The position numbers were made by a program, and so were the translations under genes. A stretch of 11,634 bases of DNA from an uncultured Solimonas sp. (GTDB lineage Bacteria; Pseudomonadota; Gammaproteobacteria; Nevskiales; Nevskiaceae). Positions 1 through 6,774 of the stretch are shown here, one piece after another. Under the pieces are notes generated by a model. The model saw only the letters and a list, made by a program, of their open reading frames with translations. It was not told where the DNA came from and made no database searches. Where the stretch lies: contig CAMLDZ010000101.1 in the NCBI GenBank assembly GCA_946478985.1, positions 1-11,634 on the forward strand. The letters run 5' to 3'. Position 1 is the stretch's first letter; every line of letters starts with the position of its first letter.

Positions 1-93
1 TCGCTCGTGTACGTCCAGTACACCGCGCTCGTCCTTCCTTGCGCTGCGCCAAAACCGTCTCCGTCACAGCGGCGGCCATAGCGTTAACAGGCC
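1..93. other. Region downstream of the operon, no complete gene
   Basis: This stretch follows the stop codon of the diflavin reductase gene. I see no Rho-independent terminator, meaning no GC hairpin followed by a T-run on the minus strand. A minus-strand ATG at 77-79 opens a frame starting MAAAVTETVLAQRKEG that runs off the left edge. It has no convincing ribosome binding site, so it may be the start of the next gene or chance. The region also holds a perfect inverted repeat, listed separately. Confidence 0.4.
7..23. repeat. Perfect 6-bp inverted repeat with 5-nt spacer
   Basis: GTGTAC at 7-12 and GTACAC at 18-23 are exact reverse complements separated by GTCCA. The heptamer CGCTCGT also occurs as a direct repeat on both sides (2-8 and 26-32). 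There is no adjacent T-run, so a Rho-independent terminator is unlikely. It could be an operator, part of a dispersed palindromic repeat, or part of a coding sequence beyond the edge. Function unknown. Confidence 0.4.
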
Positions 94-1725
94 CTAGTAG
101 ACGTCGCGCCGGTAGCGGTTTTCAGCGATCAGACGCTCGTAGCCGTGTGCGCCCAGCACCTCGCGCAGCACGGCGTCGACGGCCGGCGCCATGCCGGCAA
201 GGCTGCCGCAGACCAGCACGTGGGCGCCGGCAGCCACGTAGTCGCGCAGATCGTCCGCGCAATCGCGCAACAGGTCCTGGACGTAACGATGCGGCCCGCC
301 GTCGCGAGAAAACACCGCGTCCAGGCGCGTGATCTGGCCGGCGCGCAGCGCCGCACTGATATCATCATGGAAATGGAAGTCGCGCTGCCGCTGGCGCTCG
401 CCGAACACCAGCCAGTTGCGCGTCTGCCCGGCCGCGATGCGCGCGCGCCAATGGGCGCGCAGGCCGGCGATGCCGGTGCCGTTGCCGATCAGCAGCAGCG
501 GTGCGTCCAGCCGTGGGTCGAGGTGAAAGGCGCTGTTGCGGCGGATGCGCAGCGCGATGTCGGACTGCAGCGCCGCCCAGGCGCTCAGGAAGCCCGAGCC
601 CAGGCCGAGCTGGCCGTCGCGGTGCCGCGTCTGCCGGACCAGCAGTTCGAGACAGCCATCGCCGGGCAATGAGGCAATCGAATACTCGCGATGCGGCAGC
701 ACGTCCAGCGTCTGCAGCAGCGCCGCCGGCGCAAGGCCGCGCAAGGCGAGGCGCGCGGCGTCTGACGGCAGGCGGCGACGCGACAAGGCCTCGTGCAGCG
801 GCTCACCGTCGACCGCCTGCTGCAGATCCAGGCCCAGCGCCGCGGCAAACGCGGCGACTTCGTCGGGATCGTTGCGCGGACCGATCTCGGCGATATCGCC
901 GGCCTGCCAGTCGGCGTCTGCGGCGTTGCGTGCGATCAGCCCGAGCCGGTAGACCGGCTGGCCCAGACTGCCCGGGTTCAGGCATTCCCGCGCGGCCAGA
1001 CGCCAGCACTGATAGACCGGCGGCGCCCAGTCCGCCCATTGCGCCGCGGTGTCGCCGCCGAGCAGCGTATGCAACTGCTGTTGCCAATGCCGCAGCGCGC
1101 CGTCATCGCTGCCGTCGACCTCGACACGATCGAACAGCGGGCGCGCGCCGCACTGCTGCAGCCAGAGATCCAGCGTGCGGCCGAAGGCGCAATAGTTGCG
1201 GTAGCTGCTGTCGCCCAGGGCCAGCAGGCCGTAACGCAGGCCCGCAAGCGCCGCCGGCGCGCGCATCTGCTGCTGCACGAAGCGATAGCAGGCATCGGGT
1301 GCATCGCCCTCGCCCGTCGTGCTGGCGACGAACAGCGCCTGCGCCGCCGAGCTCAGCTGTTGCGGCACCAGCGTCGCCAGCGCGAGCAGCTGCACCGGTC
1401 TGCCGGCGCCCTGCAGGGCCTCGGCGGTCTGCCGCGCCAGCGCCTCGGCACGGCCGGTCTGGCTGGCATGAATGACGAGGATGGCATCGTCCGCCGCGCT
1501 CGCCGGCGCGGCCTGGCGCCGCTGCCGCCATATCGCCAGACAGAAGCCAGCGTACAACAGCACCGTGGCGCCAGCCGCGGCCAGGCGCGCACGGTCGGTC
1601 GCCACCGTCACCACGGCCGCTGGCTGCCAGGCCAGCAGTGCGCCCAGACAGGCCAGCAGCGCGAAGGCGGCGAGCAGATTGCCGATATCGCCGCCGCGGC
1701 CCCAGGAACGCGAACCCGCCGTCAT
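94..1725 (-). CDS. Membrane-anchored flavodoxin/FNR diflavin reductase (CysJ/P450-reductase type)
   Basis: Probable NADPH-dependent diflavin reductase of 543 aa. Two hydrophobic segments (about residues 15-34 and 48-65) are followed by WRQRRQ, which places the enzymatic part in the cytoplasm by the positive-inside rule. The flavodoxin domain follows (about 80-225): FMN phosphate loop SQTG at 88-91, STTGEGDAPD near 135-144, and ALGDSSYRNY from 169. The reductase half has the FAD motif REYSIAS (346-352), the nucleotide loop IGNGTGIAG (413-421), CGSLAGMA (506-513) and the C-terminal NRYRRDVY with an aromatic last residue, as in CysJ. I chose the ATG at 1725 because it overlaps the apbE stop as ATGA, which suggests translational coupling. 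A GTG at 1770 would add 15 residues. Unlike soluble CysJ it is membrane-tethered, and no sulfite reductase gene is nearby. I infer that it feeds electrons to the PepSY/DUF2271 proteins of the operon. Confidence 0.85.
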   Translation of the reverse strand: MTAGSRSWGRGGDIGNLLAAFALLACLGALLAWQPAAVVTVATDRARLAAAGATVLLYAGFCLAIWRQRRQAAPASAADDAILVIHASQTGRAEALARQTAEALQGAGRPVQLLALATLVPQQLSSAAQALFVASTTGEGDAPDACYRFVQQQMRAPAALAGLRYGLLALGDSSYRNYCAFGRTLDLWLQQCGARPLFDRVEVDGSDDGALRHWQQQLHTLLGGDTAAQWADWAPPVYQCWRLAARECLNPGSLGQPVYRLGLIARNAADADWQAGDIAEIGPRNDPDEVAAFAAALGLDLQQAVDGEPLHEALSRRRLPSDAARLALRGLAPAALLQTLDVLPHREYSIASLPGDGCLELLVRQTRHRDGQLGLGSGFLSAWAALQSDIALRIRRNSAFHLDPRLDAPLLLIGNGTGIAGLRAHWRARIAAGQTRNWLVFGERQRQRDFHFHDDISAALRAGQITRLDAVFSRDGGPHRYVQDLLRDCADDLRDYVAAGAHVLVCGSLAGMAPAVDAVLREVLGAHGYERLIAENRYRRDVY

Positions 1726-2738
1726 TGCAGCAGGCGCGCGAAAGCCGGCGAGCTGTGCTCGCGCCAGCACGATGTCGTTGCGTCGCGGTAGAGGAAACGC
1801 GCGGCGATGTCCTGCCGCTGCGCGTAGGCCGGGCCGTCGACCGGCCCCAGGACCATCAGCGCGGTCGCCAGCGCATCGGCATCGATGCAGCGACGATGCA
1901 GCACCGTCACCGACGCCAGGCCGTGCTCGACCGGCCGACCGCTGCGTGGATCCAGGGTATGCGAGTAGCGGCGCCGGGCGTGCTCGAAGCCCTGGCGATA
2001 GTCACCGGAGGTCGCCACCGCCAAGCCGTCGAGCGCAGCGACGAGCGGCTCCGGCAGTTGCATGGCCGCGGCGGCGGGCGGCGCTTCGAGGGCCACCCAC
2101 CAGGGCTGGCCGTCCGGCTTGCAGCCTTCGCCATACAGTTCACCGCCGATCTCGACCAGAAAATGCCGCCGTCCCTGCTGGCGCAGTTCGTCGGCGATGG
2201 TGTCGACCGCGTAGCCCTTGGCGATCGACGACAGATCCAGGCGCAGACCACCGGGCTGTTCAAGCTCCCGCGTCGCGGCGTCGAAGCGCAGTCGCGACCA
2301 GCCGGACTGCGCCAGCAGCGCGGCGATTTGGCTGCCTTCCGGCGGCGCCTGGCGCCGCGGGGCCGGCCCGAAGCCCCACAGATCGACCAGCGCGCCGATC
2401 GCCGGATCGTAGGCGCCGCCGCTGTCCTGCGCCAGCTGCAAGGCCCGCTCCAGCACCGCCGCGCAATCGGCCGGCAAGCGATGCCGGCTACCGGGCGCGG
2501 CCGTGTTGTAGCGGCTCAAAGCCGAGTGTGGATCCCAGGTGCTCATCTGCTCGACAAGGGCGTCGAGCCGCGCCTGGATCGCTGCCCACAGCGGCGCGCG
2601 CACGTAACCGTGCGGCGCGACCAGCTTCACCGTCCAGTGCGTGCCCATGGTGCTGCCGGCCAGCGTGCAGATTTCGCCAGCCTCCGGTCCGGCCTGGACC
2701 GCGGCGCTGAACTGCTCGGGAATCAGGACTCGATTCAT
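1722..2738 (-). CDS. apbE: FAD:protein FMN transferase (ApbE family)
   Basis: This 338-aa ApbE-family enzyme would transfer FMN from FAD to a Thr or Ser of a target protein. Family signatures in order: GSTMGTHWTVK near residue 28, MSTWDPHSALSRYN, GAYDPAIGALVDLWGFG, LDLSSIAKGYAVD, LVEIGGELYGEG, VATSGDYRQGFE and YSHTLDPRSGRPVEH, then a C-terminal CIDADALATALMVLG segment typical of the Mg2+-binding region. The N-terminus shows no hydrophobic signal or lipobox. The frame upstream of the ATG has no other start before an in-frame TAA at 2808-2810, so a missed signal peptide is unlikely. Many ApbE proteins are exported lipoproteins, which makes this odd. The likely substrate is the DUF2271 protein two genes upstream. 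A strong hairpin lies 21 nt before the start, and no clear Shine-Dalgarno is visible. Confidence 0.93.
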   Translation of the reverse strand: MNRVLIPEQFSAAVQAGPEAGEICTLAGSTMGTHWTVKLVAPHGYVRAPLWAAIQARLDALVEQMSTWDPHSALSRYNTAAPGSRHRLPADCAAVLERALQLAQDSGGAYDPAIGALVDLWGFGPAPRRQAPPEGSQIAALLAQSGWSRLRFDAATRELEQPGGLRLDLSSIAKGYAVDTIADELRQQGRRHFLVEIGGELYGEGCKPDGQPWWVALEAPPAAAAMQLPEPLVAALDGLAVATSGDYRQGFEHARRRYSHTLDPRSGRPVEHGLASVTVLHRRCIDADALATALMVLGPVDGPAYAQRQDIAARFLYRDATTSCWREHSSPAFARLLQ

Positions 2739-2759
2739 GGCTGGGGCAAGGCCGCAAAC

Positions 2760-2805
2760 GCCACGGCCCGCGCCCGGCGCGACGAAGCCGGACGCGGGCC
2801 GTGGC
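2760..2805 (-). other. Strong intercistronic hairpin between the DUF4198 gene and apbE
   Basis: The minus-strand RNA can form a 19-bp stem with an 8-nt loop: 13 perfect pairs (2793-2805 with 2760-2772), one U-G wobble (2792 with 2773), then 5 perfect pairs (2787-2791 with 2774-2778). The wobble would be an A-C mismatch on the opposite strand, so the structure favours the operon transcript. It starts 18 nt after the DUF4198 stop and ends 21 nt before the apbE start. There is only a short TTT downstream, so it is a poor Rho-independent terminator. It could attenuate transcription, or protect the 3' end of the upstream message after processing. Confidence 0.7.
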
Positions 2806-2823
2806 CGTTACGAGACGGCGCGA

Positions 2824-3636
2824 TCAGGGCGTCAGCACCTCGAAACTCGCCGTGTAGGAAAGACGACGCTGCTTGGCCGGCTTCTCGGCCTTGTCGTCCT
2901 GTACCGAGGCCGATACCCAGTACAGGCCCGGCTGCTGCCAGTCCAGCGTGAACACGCCCTCGGCATCGGTCTTGGCGACGAGCTCCTGCGCACCGTTGCG
3001 GTAACGGGTGCCATCGGCCACCGCTTCGACCTCGATGCCGGAGACCGGCTTGCCATCGAGCAGCAGCTTGAACTTCGCCGGCTCGCCCACGTACAGATCG
3101 TTGACGCCGGTGACCGGCTGCAGCTCCAGACCCTTGCCGCTGGCCTTCAGCTCGCTCGGCTTGCCGGCGGTGGCGAAGGTCTCCAGACGGCTGATCGACT
3201 GCATGACACGCAGGTCCTTGGCCTTCTTCGGCACTTCCTTGGCAAAACCCTCGGCACTGAACGGCTGACCGCGCGGCGGCCACATGCGGCGCTGGCCGTT
3301 GTCGTCCCACACCGCCGAGATGTTGCTGTTGACTACCGCGATACGGTAGGTGCCTGCCTGCTGCAGCTGCAGGTCGAACACACTGCGCAGCTTGCCGGTC
3401 GACAGGTTCTCGGGCGTCACGACGCTGCCGTCGGGCGCGGTGATGACGAGCTTGTCGAGACGGCCCGGACTATGGTCCTTGATGAACGGATCGGTCGACA
3501 CACCGGCATCGACGGTGATCCACTGGCCGGTGCTCAGCACGGTCTTCGACGGCGCCAGCCAGGGCTTGTGGGCCTGCGCCGCCAGTGGCAGCAGCAGCGC
3601 GGCGGCCAGCAATAGCGATGGTGCATGCAGTTTCAT
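2824..3636 (-). CDS. Periplasmic DUF4198 (NikM-like) protein
   Basis: Exported protein of 270 aa. A clear Sec signal peptide ends in an AQA cleavage site at residue 22, so the mature protein would begin HKPWL. The rest is beta-rich: an N-terminal part with ITVDAGVSTDPF and a C-terminal Ig-like part (about 175-270) with KFKLLLDGKPVSGIEVEAV, KTDAEGVFTLDWQQPGLYWV and SYTASFEV. This matches the DUF4198 family, which is related to NikM-type periplasmic metal-binding proteins. A histidine at the mature N-terminus is a plausible metal ligand, though this is inference. GGAG lies 6 nt before the ATG. Its place between the DUF2271 gene and apbE suggests a role in periplasmic iron handling, but the exact function is unknown. 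Confidence 0.85.
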   Translation of the reverse strand: MKLHAPSLLLAAALLLPLAAQAHKPWLAPSKTVLSTGQWITVDAGVSTDPFIKDHSPGRLDKLVITAPDGSVVTPENLSTGKLRSVFDLQLQQAGTYRIAVVNSNISAVWDDNGQRRMWPPRGQPFSAEGFAKEVPKKAKDLRVMQSISRLETFATAGKPSELKASGKGLELQPVTGVNDLYVGEPAKFKLLLDGKPVSGIEVEAVADGTRYRNGAQELVAKTDAEGVFTLDWQQPGLYWVSASVQDDKAEKPAKQRRLSYTASFEVLTP

Positions 3637-3655
3637 GTCGTTCTCCGGATCAGTC

Positions 3656-4228
3656 TCAGGGCTTCAGCGTCAGGCGCAGCACGCCGAGTTCGCTCTTGCC
3701 CTGTGCCTTGAGTTCGCCAGCCGACGTCGCCGGCCAGTCAAAGGGAATTTCCAGCAGCTCGCGGCCGCCGTCCTCGCGCGCCGCTTCGGCGATCAGCTTG
3801 TAGTGCCCCGGCGCCAGTTCGCCGAGCGGCGCCTGACCCTGGCGGAAACTCAGCTGGTGCTCGCCGACCACGCGAGTGGCGCCGCTGACGCCATCGACCG
3901 GCAGGCTCAGCTCGCGTCCGCCGCGACGCCACCACTGGCGCAGATCCGGCAGCCACTTGGTACCGCCCTGGGCATTGCCGGGCGCAGCCTGGCCGCCTGG
4001 CGCGCCTTCGGCACGCTGGCGTGGCTGCTGGTACCAGACCGCCAGCTGCGCGGCGACGCTGCGATCGTCACGTTCCAGCCAGACCGCCACATATGGGCGG
4101 TGATACTCCGCAACATCGAGCTGCGGAATCTGTAGCGTCACGCCCAGCTCGGTGGCCTGAGCAGGTGCCGCGATCAGGCTGCCGCAGATCGCGGCCAGAG
4201 GAAACGCCGCAGGAGACGAAATACGCAT
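3656..4228 (-). CDS. Periplasmic DUF2271 protein, probable covalent FMN carrier
   Basis: Exported protein of 190 aa with a Sec signal peptide (cleavage likely after AQA, residue 25). The DUF2271 core is recognisable from YHRPYVAVWLE (42-52), GTKWLPDLRQWW (89-100) and GHYKLIAEAARE (141-152). The key feature is DGVSGAT at 112-118 (DNA 3875-3895), which fits the ApbE flavinylation consensus Dxx[S/T]GA[S/T] with Thr118 as the predicted FMN attachment residue. apbE lies two genes downstream. A Gly/Ala/Gln/Pro-rich insert occupies about 69-89. AAGGA stands 8 nt before the ATG. I infer a periplasmic one-electron carrier or the terminal ferric reductase of the operon. Flavinylation has not been shown for this protein. 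Confidence 0.87.
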   Translation of the reverse strand: MRISSPAAFPLAAICGSLIAAPAQATELGVTLQIPQLDVAEYHRPYVAVWLERDDRSVAAQLAVWYQQPRQRAEGAPGGQAAPGNAQGGTKWLPDLRQWWRRGGRELSLPVDGVSGATRVVGEHQLSFRQGQAPLGELAPGHYKLIAEAAREDGGRELLEIPFDWPATSAGELKAQGKSELGVLRLTLKP

Positions 4229-4265
4229 GACAAAAATCCTTGTTCCTATCGATACACGAAGAGCG

Positions 4266-4931
4266 TCAGTGGATGAACAGCAAGGCCAGCAGCAACGGCA
4301 GCACGAAACCCAGCGCCACCAGCGGCCAGGTCATGCCGCGCTGCGCGGCATGCAGCTTGAGGAGGAACAGCCCGCTGCCGGCGAATACCAGACAGGCCAC
4401 GGCGAACACGTCGACGAACACGCTCCACACCAGGCCGGTGTTGCGGGCCTTGTGCAGATCGTTGAAGTAGGCGATCCAGCCGCGATCGGTGCGCTCGTAT
4501 TCGATCTCGCCCTCCGGCAGCGTCACGCTGAGCCAGGCGTCACCGCCGGGCCGCGGCAAGGCAAGGTAGACCTCGTCGTCCGACCAGTCGGCCTCATGCG
4601 TGCCCGGGGACAGCGACCACTCCGCACTCAGCCATTCCAGTAAAGCCGGCGGCAGAGCTCCGCCCGCATCACTGTCGGCTTGCGCGATGATCGCCTCGCG
4701 CACCGGCAGCGGCAATATCGCGTGACGCTTCGTGACCTGCGGCTTGGCCTTGATCTGGCCGGCATGATTGAGCGTGATGCCGGTGGCCGCGAACAGCAGC
4801 ATCGCGATCAGACAGATCGCCGAGCTGATCCAGTGCCACTGGTGCAGCGTCTTGAGCCAGTAGGCGCGTCGCGCCGCCTGCTCGATGCGCCGCTGCGGCG
4901 CCGCTGGCGCCGCGCGCGCCTCAGTGGCCAT
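4266..4931 (-). CDS. PepSY-type inner-membrane protein, putative siderophore-iron reductase component
   Basis: Membrane protein of 221 aa. It has one transmembrane helix near residues 34-55, a periplasmic PepSY-like loop (about 60-160), and two further helices near 166-190 and 201-220. His30, His33 and His56 flank the first helix (LHQWHWISSA, GITLNHAG), while His160 (NDLHKARNTGLVW) and His194 flank the second. These positions match PepSY_TM-type proteins. In the related siderophore reductase FoxB, such histidines bind haem, so a haem-bearing transmembrane electron carrier is a reasonable inference. The start overlaps the end of exbD by 11 bp with no clear Shine-Dalgarno, suggesting coupled translation. 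It is much shorter than PiuB or FoxB, which have duplicated PepSY modules, so it may need the neighbouring redox proteins to work. Confidence 0.82.
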   Translation of the reverse strand: MATEARAAPAAPQRRIEQAARRAYWLKTLHQWHWISSAICLIAMLLFAATGITLNHAGQIKAKPQVTKRHAILPLPVREAIIAQADSDAGGALPPALLEWLSAEWSLSPGTHEADWSDDEVYLALPRPGGDAWLSVTLPEGEIEYERTDRGWIAYFNDLHKARNTGLVWSVFVDVFAVACLVFAGSGLFLLKLHAAQRGMTWPLVALGFVLPLLLALLFIH

Positions 4932-5358
4932 GCGCCGCGGCAGCAGCGGAGGGGTCGGTGACGAAACCGATCTTGACCAGCCCCGCCTTGCCCGCCTCGC
5001 TCATCACCTCGGCGATGACCTCGTAACGCGAGTCGCGATCGGCGTGCAGATGCAGTTCCGGCGTGACCGGCTGGCGGCCGGCTTCCTGGAGGCGCTCGAT
5101 CAGCTGCTCGCGCGCCAGCGGCTCGCCATTCCAGTACAGATCGCCGTTGGCCTTGATCGCCAGCTGCACGTTGTCGACCTTGGTGACGTTGGGCTGACTG
5201 CTCGCCTTGGGCAGGTCGATCTTCACTGCATTGGTCAATAGCGGCGCCGAGACGATGAAGACGACCAGCAGCACCAGCATGATGTCGACCAGCGGGATCA
5301 CGTTGATCTCCGCCATTGGCGCACTGCCGCGATTGCCGTTGAAGCTGCCGAATGCCAT
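4921..5358 (-). CDS. exbD: ExbD-type energy transducer
   Basis: A 145-aa inner-membrane protein that works with ExbB to convert the proton gradient into work on TonB. It has a short cytoplasmic N-terminus, one transmembrane helix (about 20-42) with Asp25 in PLVDIMLVLL, equivalent to the essential Asp25 of E. coli ExbD, and a periplasmic domain with LPKASSQP, ANGDLYWNGEPL and LHLHADRDSRYE. GGAG lies 8 nt before the ATG, inside the end of exbB, with only 4 nt between the genes. The last codons, including a small AHGH tail, are shared with the start of the PepSY gene. Confidence 0.95.
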   Translation of the reverse strand: MAFGSFNGNRGSAPMAEINVIPLVDIMLVLLVVFIVSAPLLTNAVKIDLPKASSQPNVTKVDNVQLAIKANGDLYWNGEPLAREQLIERLQEAGRQPVTPELHLHADRDSRYEVIAEVMSEAGKAGLVKIGFVTDPSAAAAAHGH

Positions 5359-5362
5359 GGCT

Positions 5363-6097
5363 TCAGCTCCGCGGTACGGTCGACTTCAGCGGCGTCACCG
5401 TGCCGCTGGCGTTGTCGATCTTGGCGCCGGTGGCCAGGAAGGTGAAAAGATCGTGCGCGAAGGCATCCAGCTGCGCCAGCACCACGCGATTGGAGCGGAC
5501 GATGAAGTTGTAGCCGAGCACCGCCGGGATCGCCACGCCCAGGCCGATGGCCGTCATGATCAGCGCCTCGCCGACCGGGCCTGCAACCTTGTCCAGCGTG
5601 CCGGCGCCGGAAATGCCGATCGCCAGCAGCGCGTGGTAGATGCCCCAGACCGTGCCGAGCAGACCCACGAACGGCGCGGTGGCGCCCACCGAGGCGAGGA
5701 TCGTCAGGCCCGATTCCATCTTCGCGGTTTCCTCGTCGATGGTCTTGCGCAAGGTGCGCGTGACGAAATCCGAAGCGGAGCCGGCCTCGTTGAGGCGGTT
5801 GATGCCATGGCGCTCATGATGGCGGCTGGCGGCAATGCCGTGGTAGGCCAGATGCGAGAACGGCTCGTCCGGATGCTCGTGCTCCAGACGCAGCGCCACT
5901 TCGTTGAGCGACGGCGCGTTCCAGAAATACTCCAAGAACTTGGCGCTGCGGCGGCGAGCGCGCCAGCCGGCGAACGCCTTGGTGACGATCAGGTACCAGC
6001 TGGCGATCGATGCCAGCACCATCAGCACCAGAATCGTCTTGGCGACGCCATCGGCGCCGGAAAGAAAGTGGCCGAAGCCGAGACCTTGTGCATCCAT
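5363..6097 (-). CDS. exbB: ExbB/MotA/TolQ-family proton channel protein
   Basis: Inner-membrane proton-channel subunit of 244 aa for the TonB complex. The first helix is near residues 20-41. A long cytoplasmic loop includes FVTRTLRKTIDEETAKMESGL. Two further helices carry SVGATAPFVGLLGTVWGIYHAL and EALIMTAIGLGVAIPAVLGYN, which are the classic ExbB/TolQ signatures. It sits 4 nt after tonB and 4 nt before exbD, and the trio is most likely a dedicated energiser for the receptor in this operon. The Shine-Dalgarno is weak, so coupling to tonB is likely. The order and the GTVWGIYHALLAIG segment favour ExbB over TolQ. Confidence 0.95.
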   Translation of the reverse strand: MDAQGLGFGHFLSGADGVAKTILVLMVLASIASWYLIVTKAFAGWRARRRSAKFLEYFWNAPSLNEVALRLEHEHPDEPFSHLAYHGIAASRHHERHGINRLNEAGSASDFVTRTLRKTIDEETAKMESGLTILASVGATAPFVGLLGTVWGIYHALLAIGISGAGTLDKVAGPVGEALIMTAIGLGVAIPAVLGYNFIVRSNRVVLAQLDAFAHDLFTFLATGAKIDNASGTVTPLKSTVPRS

Positions 6098-6101
6098 AGC
6101 G

Positions 6102-6770
6102 TTAGTGTTTCTTCAGTTCGAAGGAGAGAGGGATCTTGACCCAGGCGGCCACCGGCTGGTCGCCCTGCTTGGCCGCCACGAAGCGCCAGCGCTTCTTCAC
6201 CACGTCGACCGCCGCCGCATCGAGCCGCGAGAATCCGCTGCTCTGCTCGACGCGGACCTGGTCGGCGGTGCCGCCCGGACTGACCAGCACCAGCAGCAGG
6301 ACGGTGCCTTCCTCGCGCAGCCGGATCGACATCTGCGGATAGGCCGGTGCCGGATTGTTCAGGTATGCGGCGACGAAGTTCGGCGGGATGACGACCGGCT
6401 CCGGCGGACCGGGCTCGGCCTGCGGCGGTGGCGGCGGCGTTTCCTCGACCGGCTCCGGCTCCTCGATCGGCGGCGCCTCGATCGCCGACGGTGTCGGCTT
6501 GGTCGTCGCCGCCATGCGCGGCTTCGGCTCCGGCTTGACCGGCTCCGGCTTGGGTTCCGGCGGCGGCGGTTCCGGCGGCTTGGGCTGCTCGGAAATGAAA
6601 CTCACCATCATCGCCGTCGGCACCGGCGGCGTCGGTTGCGAGCGGGTGATGAACAGGCCGCCGATCGCCACGACATGGATCAGGCCGATCGCCATGAATA
6701 CCAGCACGCGCCCACCCCGCAGCCCGCCCGGGCGGCGCAGATACTGCGGCATCAGCACTTGCGCGGTCAT
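6102..6770 (-). CDS. tonB: TonB energy transducer
   Basis: TonB protein of 222 aa. The N-terminal anchor helix (about 22-42) contains His32 in GLIHVVAI, the counterpart of the functional His20 of E. coli TonB. A Pro/Glu/Lys-rich periplasmic spacer runs from about 46 to 125. The C-terminal domain (about 135-220) has NPAPAYPQMSIRLREEGTVLL, SSGFSRLDAAAVDVVKKRW and WVKIPLSFEL, which is standard for TonB_C. It begins 4 nt after the piuC stop. It links the ExbB/ExbD motor to the plug of the receptor encoded at the head of the operon. Confidence 0.96.
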   Translation of the reverse strand: MTAQVLMPQYLRRPGGLRGGRVLVFMAIGLIHVVAIGGLFITRSQPTPPVPTAMMVSFISEQPKPPEPPPPEPKPEPVKPEPKPRMAATTKPTPSAIEAPPIEEPEPVEETPPPPPQAEPGPPEPVVIPPNFVAAYLNNPAPAYPQMSIRLREEGTVLLLVLVSPGGTADQVRVEQSSGFSRLDAAAVDVVKKRWRFVAAKQGDQPVAAWVKIPLSFELKKH

Positions 6771-6774
6771 CGCC

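Noticed and set aside
94..1725. Assimilatory sulfite reductase flavoprotein (cysJ)
   Set aside because: The domain order is similar, but there are two added membrane helices, no cysI or cysH nearby, and an iron-uptake context.
1726..1770. GTG start at 1770 for the diflavin reductase
   Set aside because: It adds only 15 residues overlapping apbE, while the ATG at 1725 forms a typical ATGA stop-start overlap and already precedes both membrane helices.
2760..2805. Rho-independent terminator ending the operon before apbE
   Set aside because: The stem is strong, but only a short TTT follows it on the minus strand, and apbE fits the function of the upstream genes. Attenuation or mRNA stabilisation is more likely than full termination.
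501..2951. Long Arg/Ala/Pro-rich plus-strand frames opposite the reductase and apbE genes
   Set aside because: They lie opposite genes with clear domain motifs, have biased composition and show no family signature.
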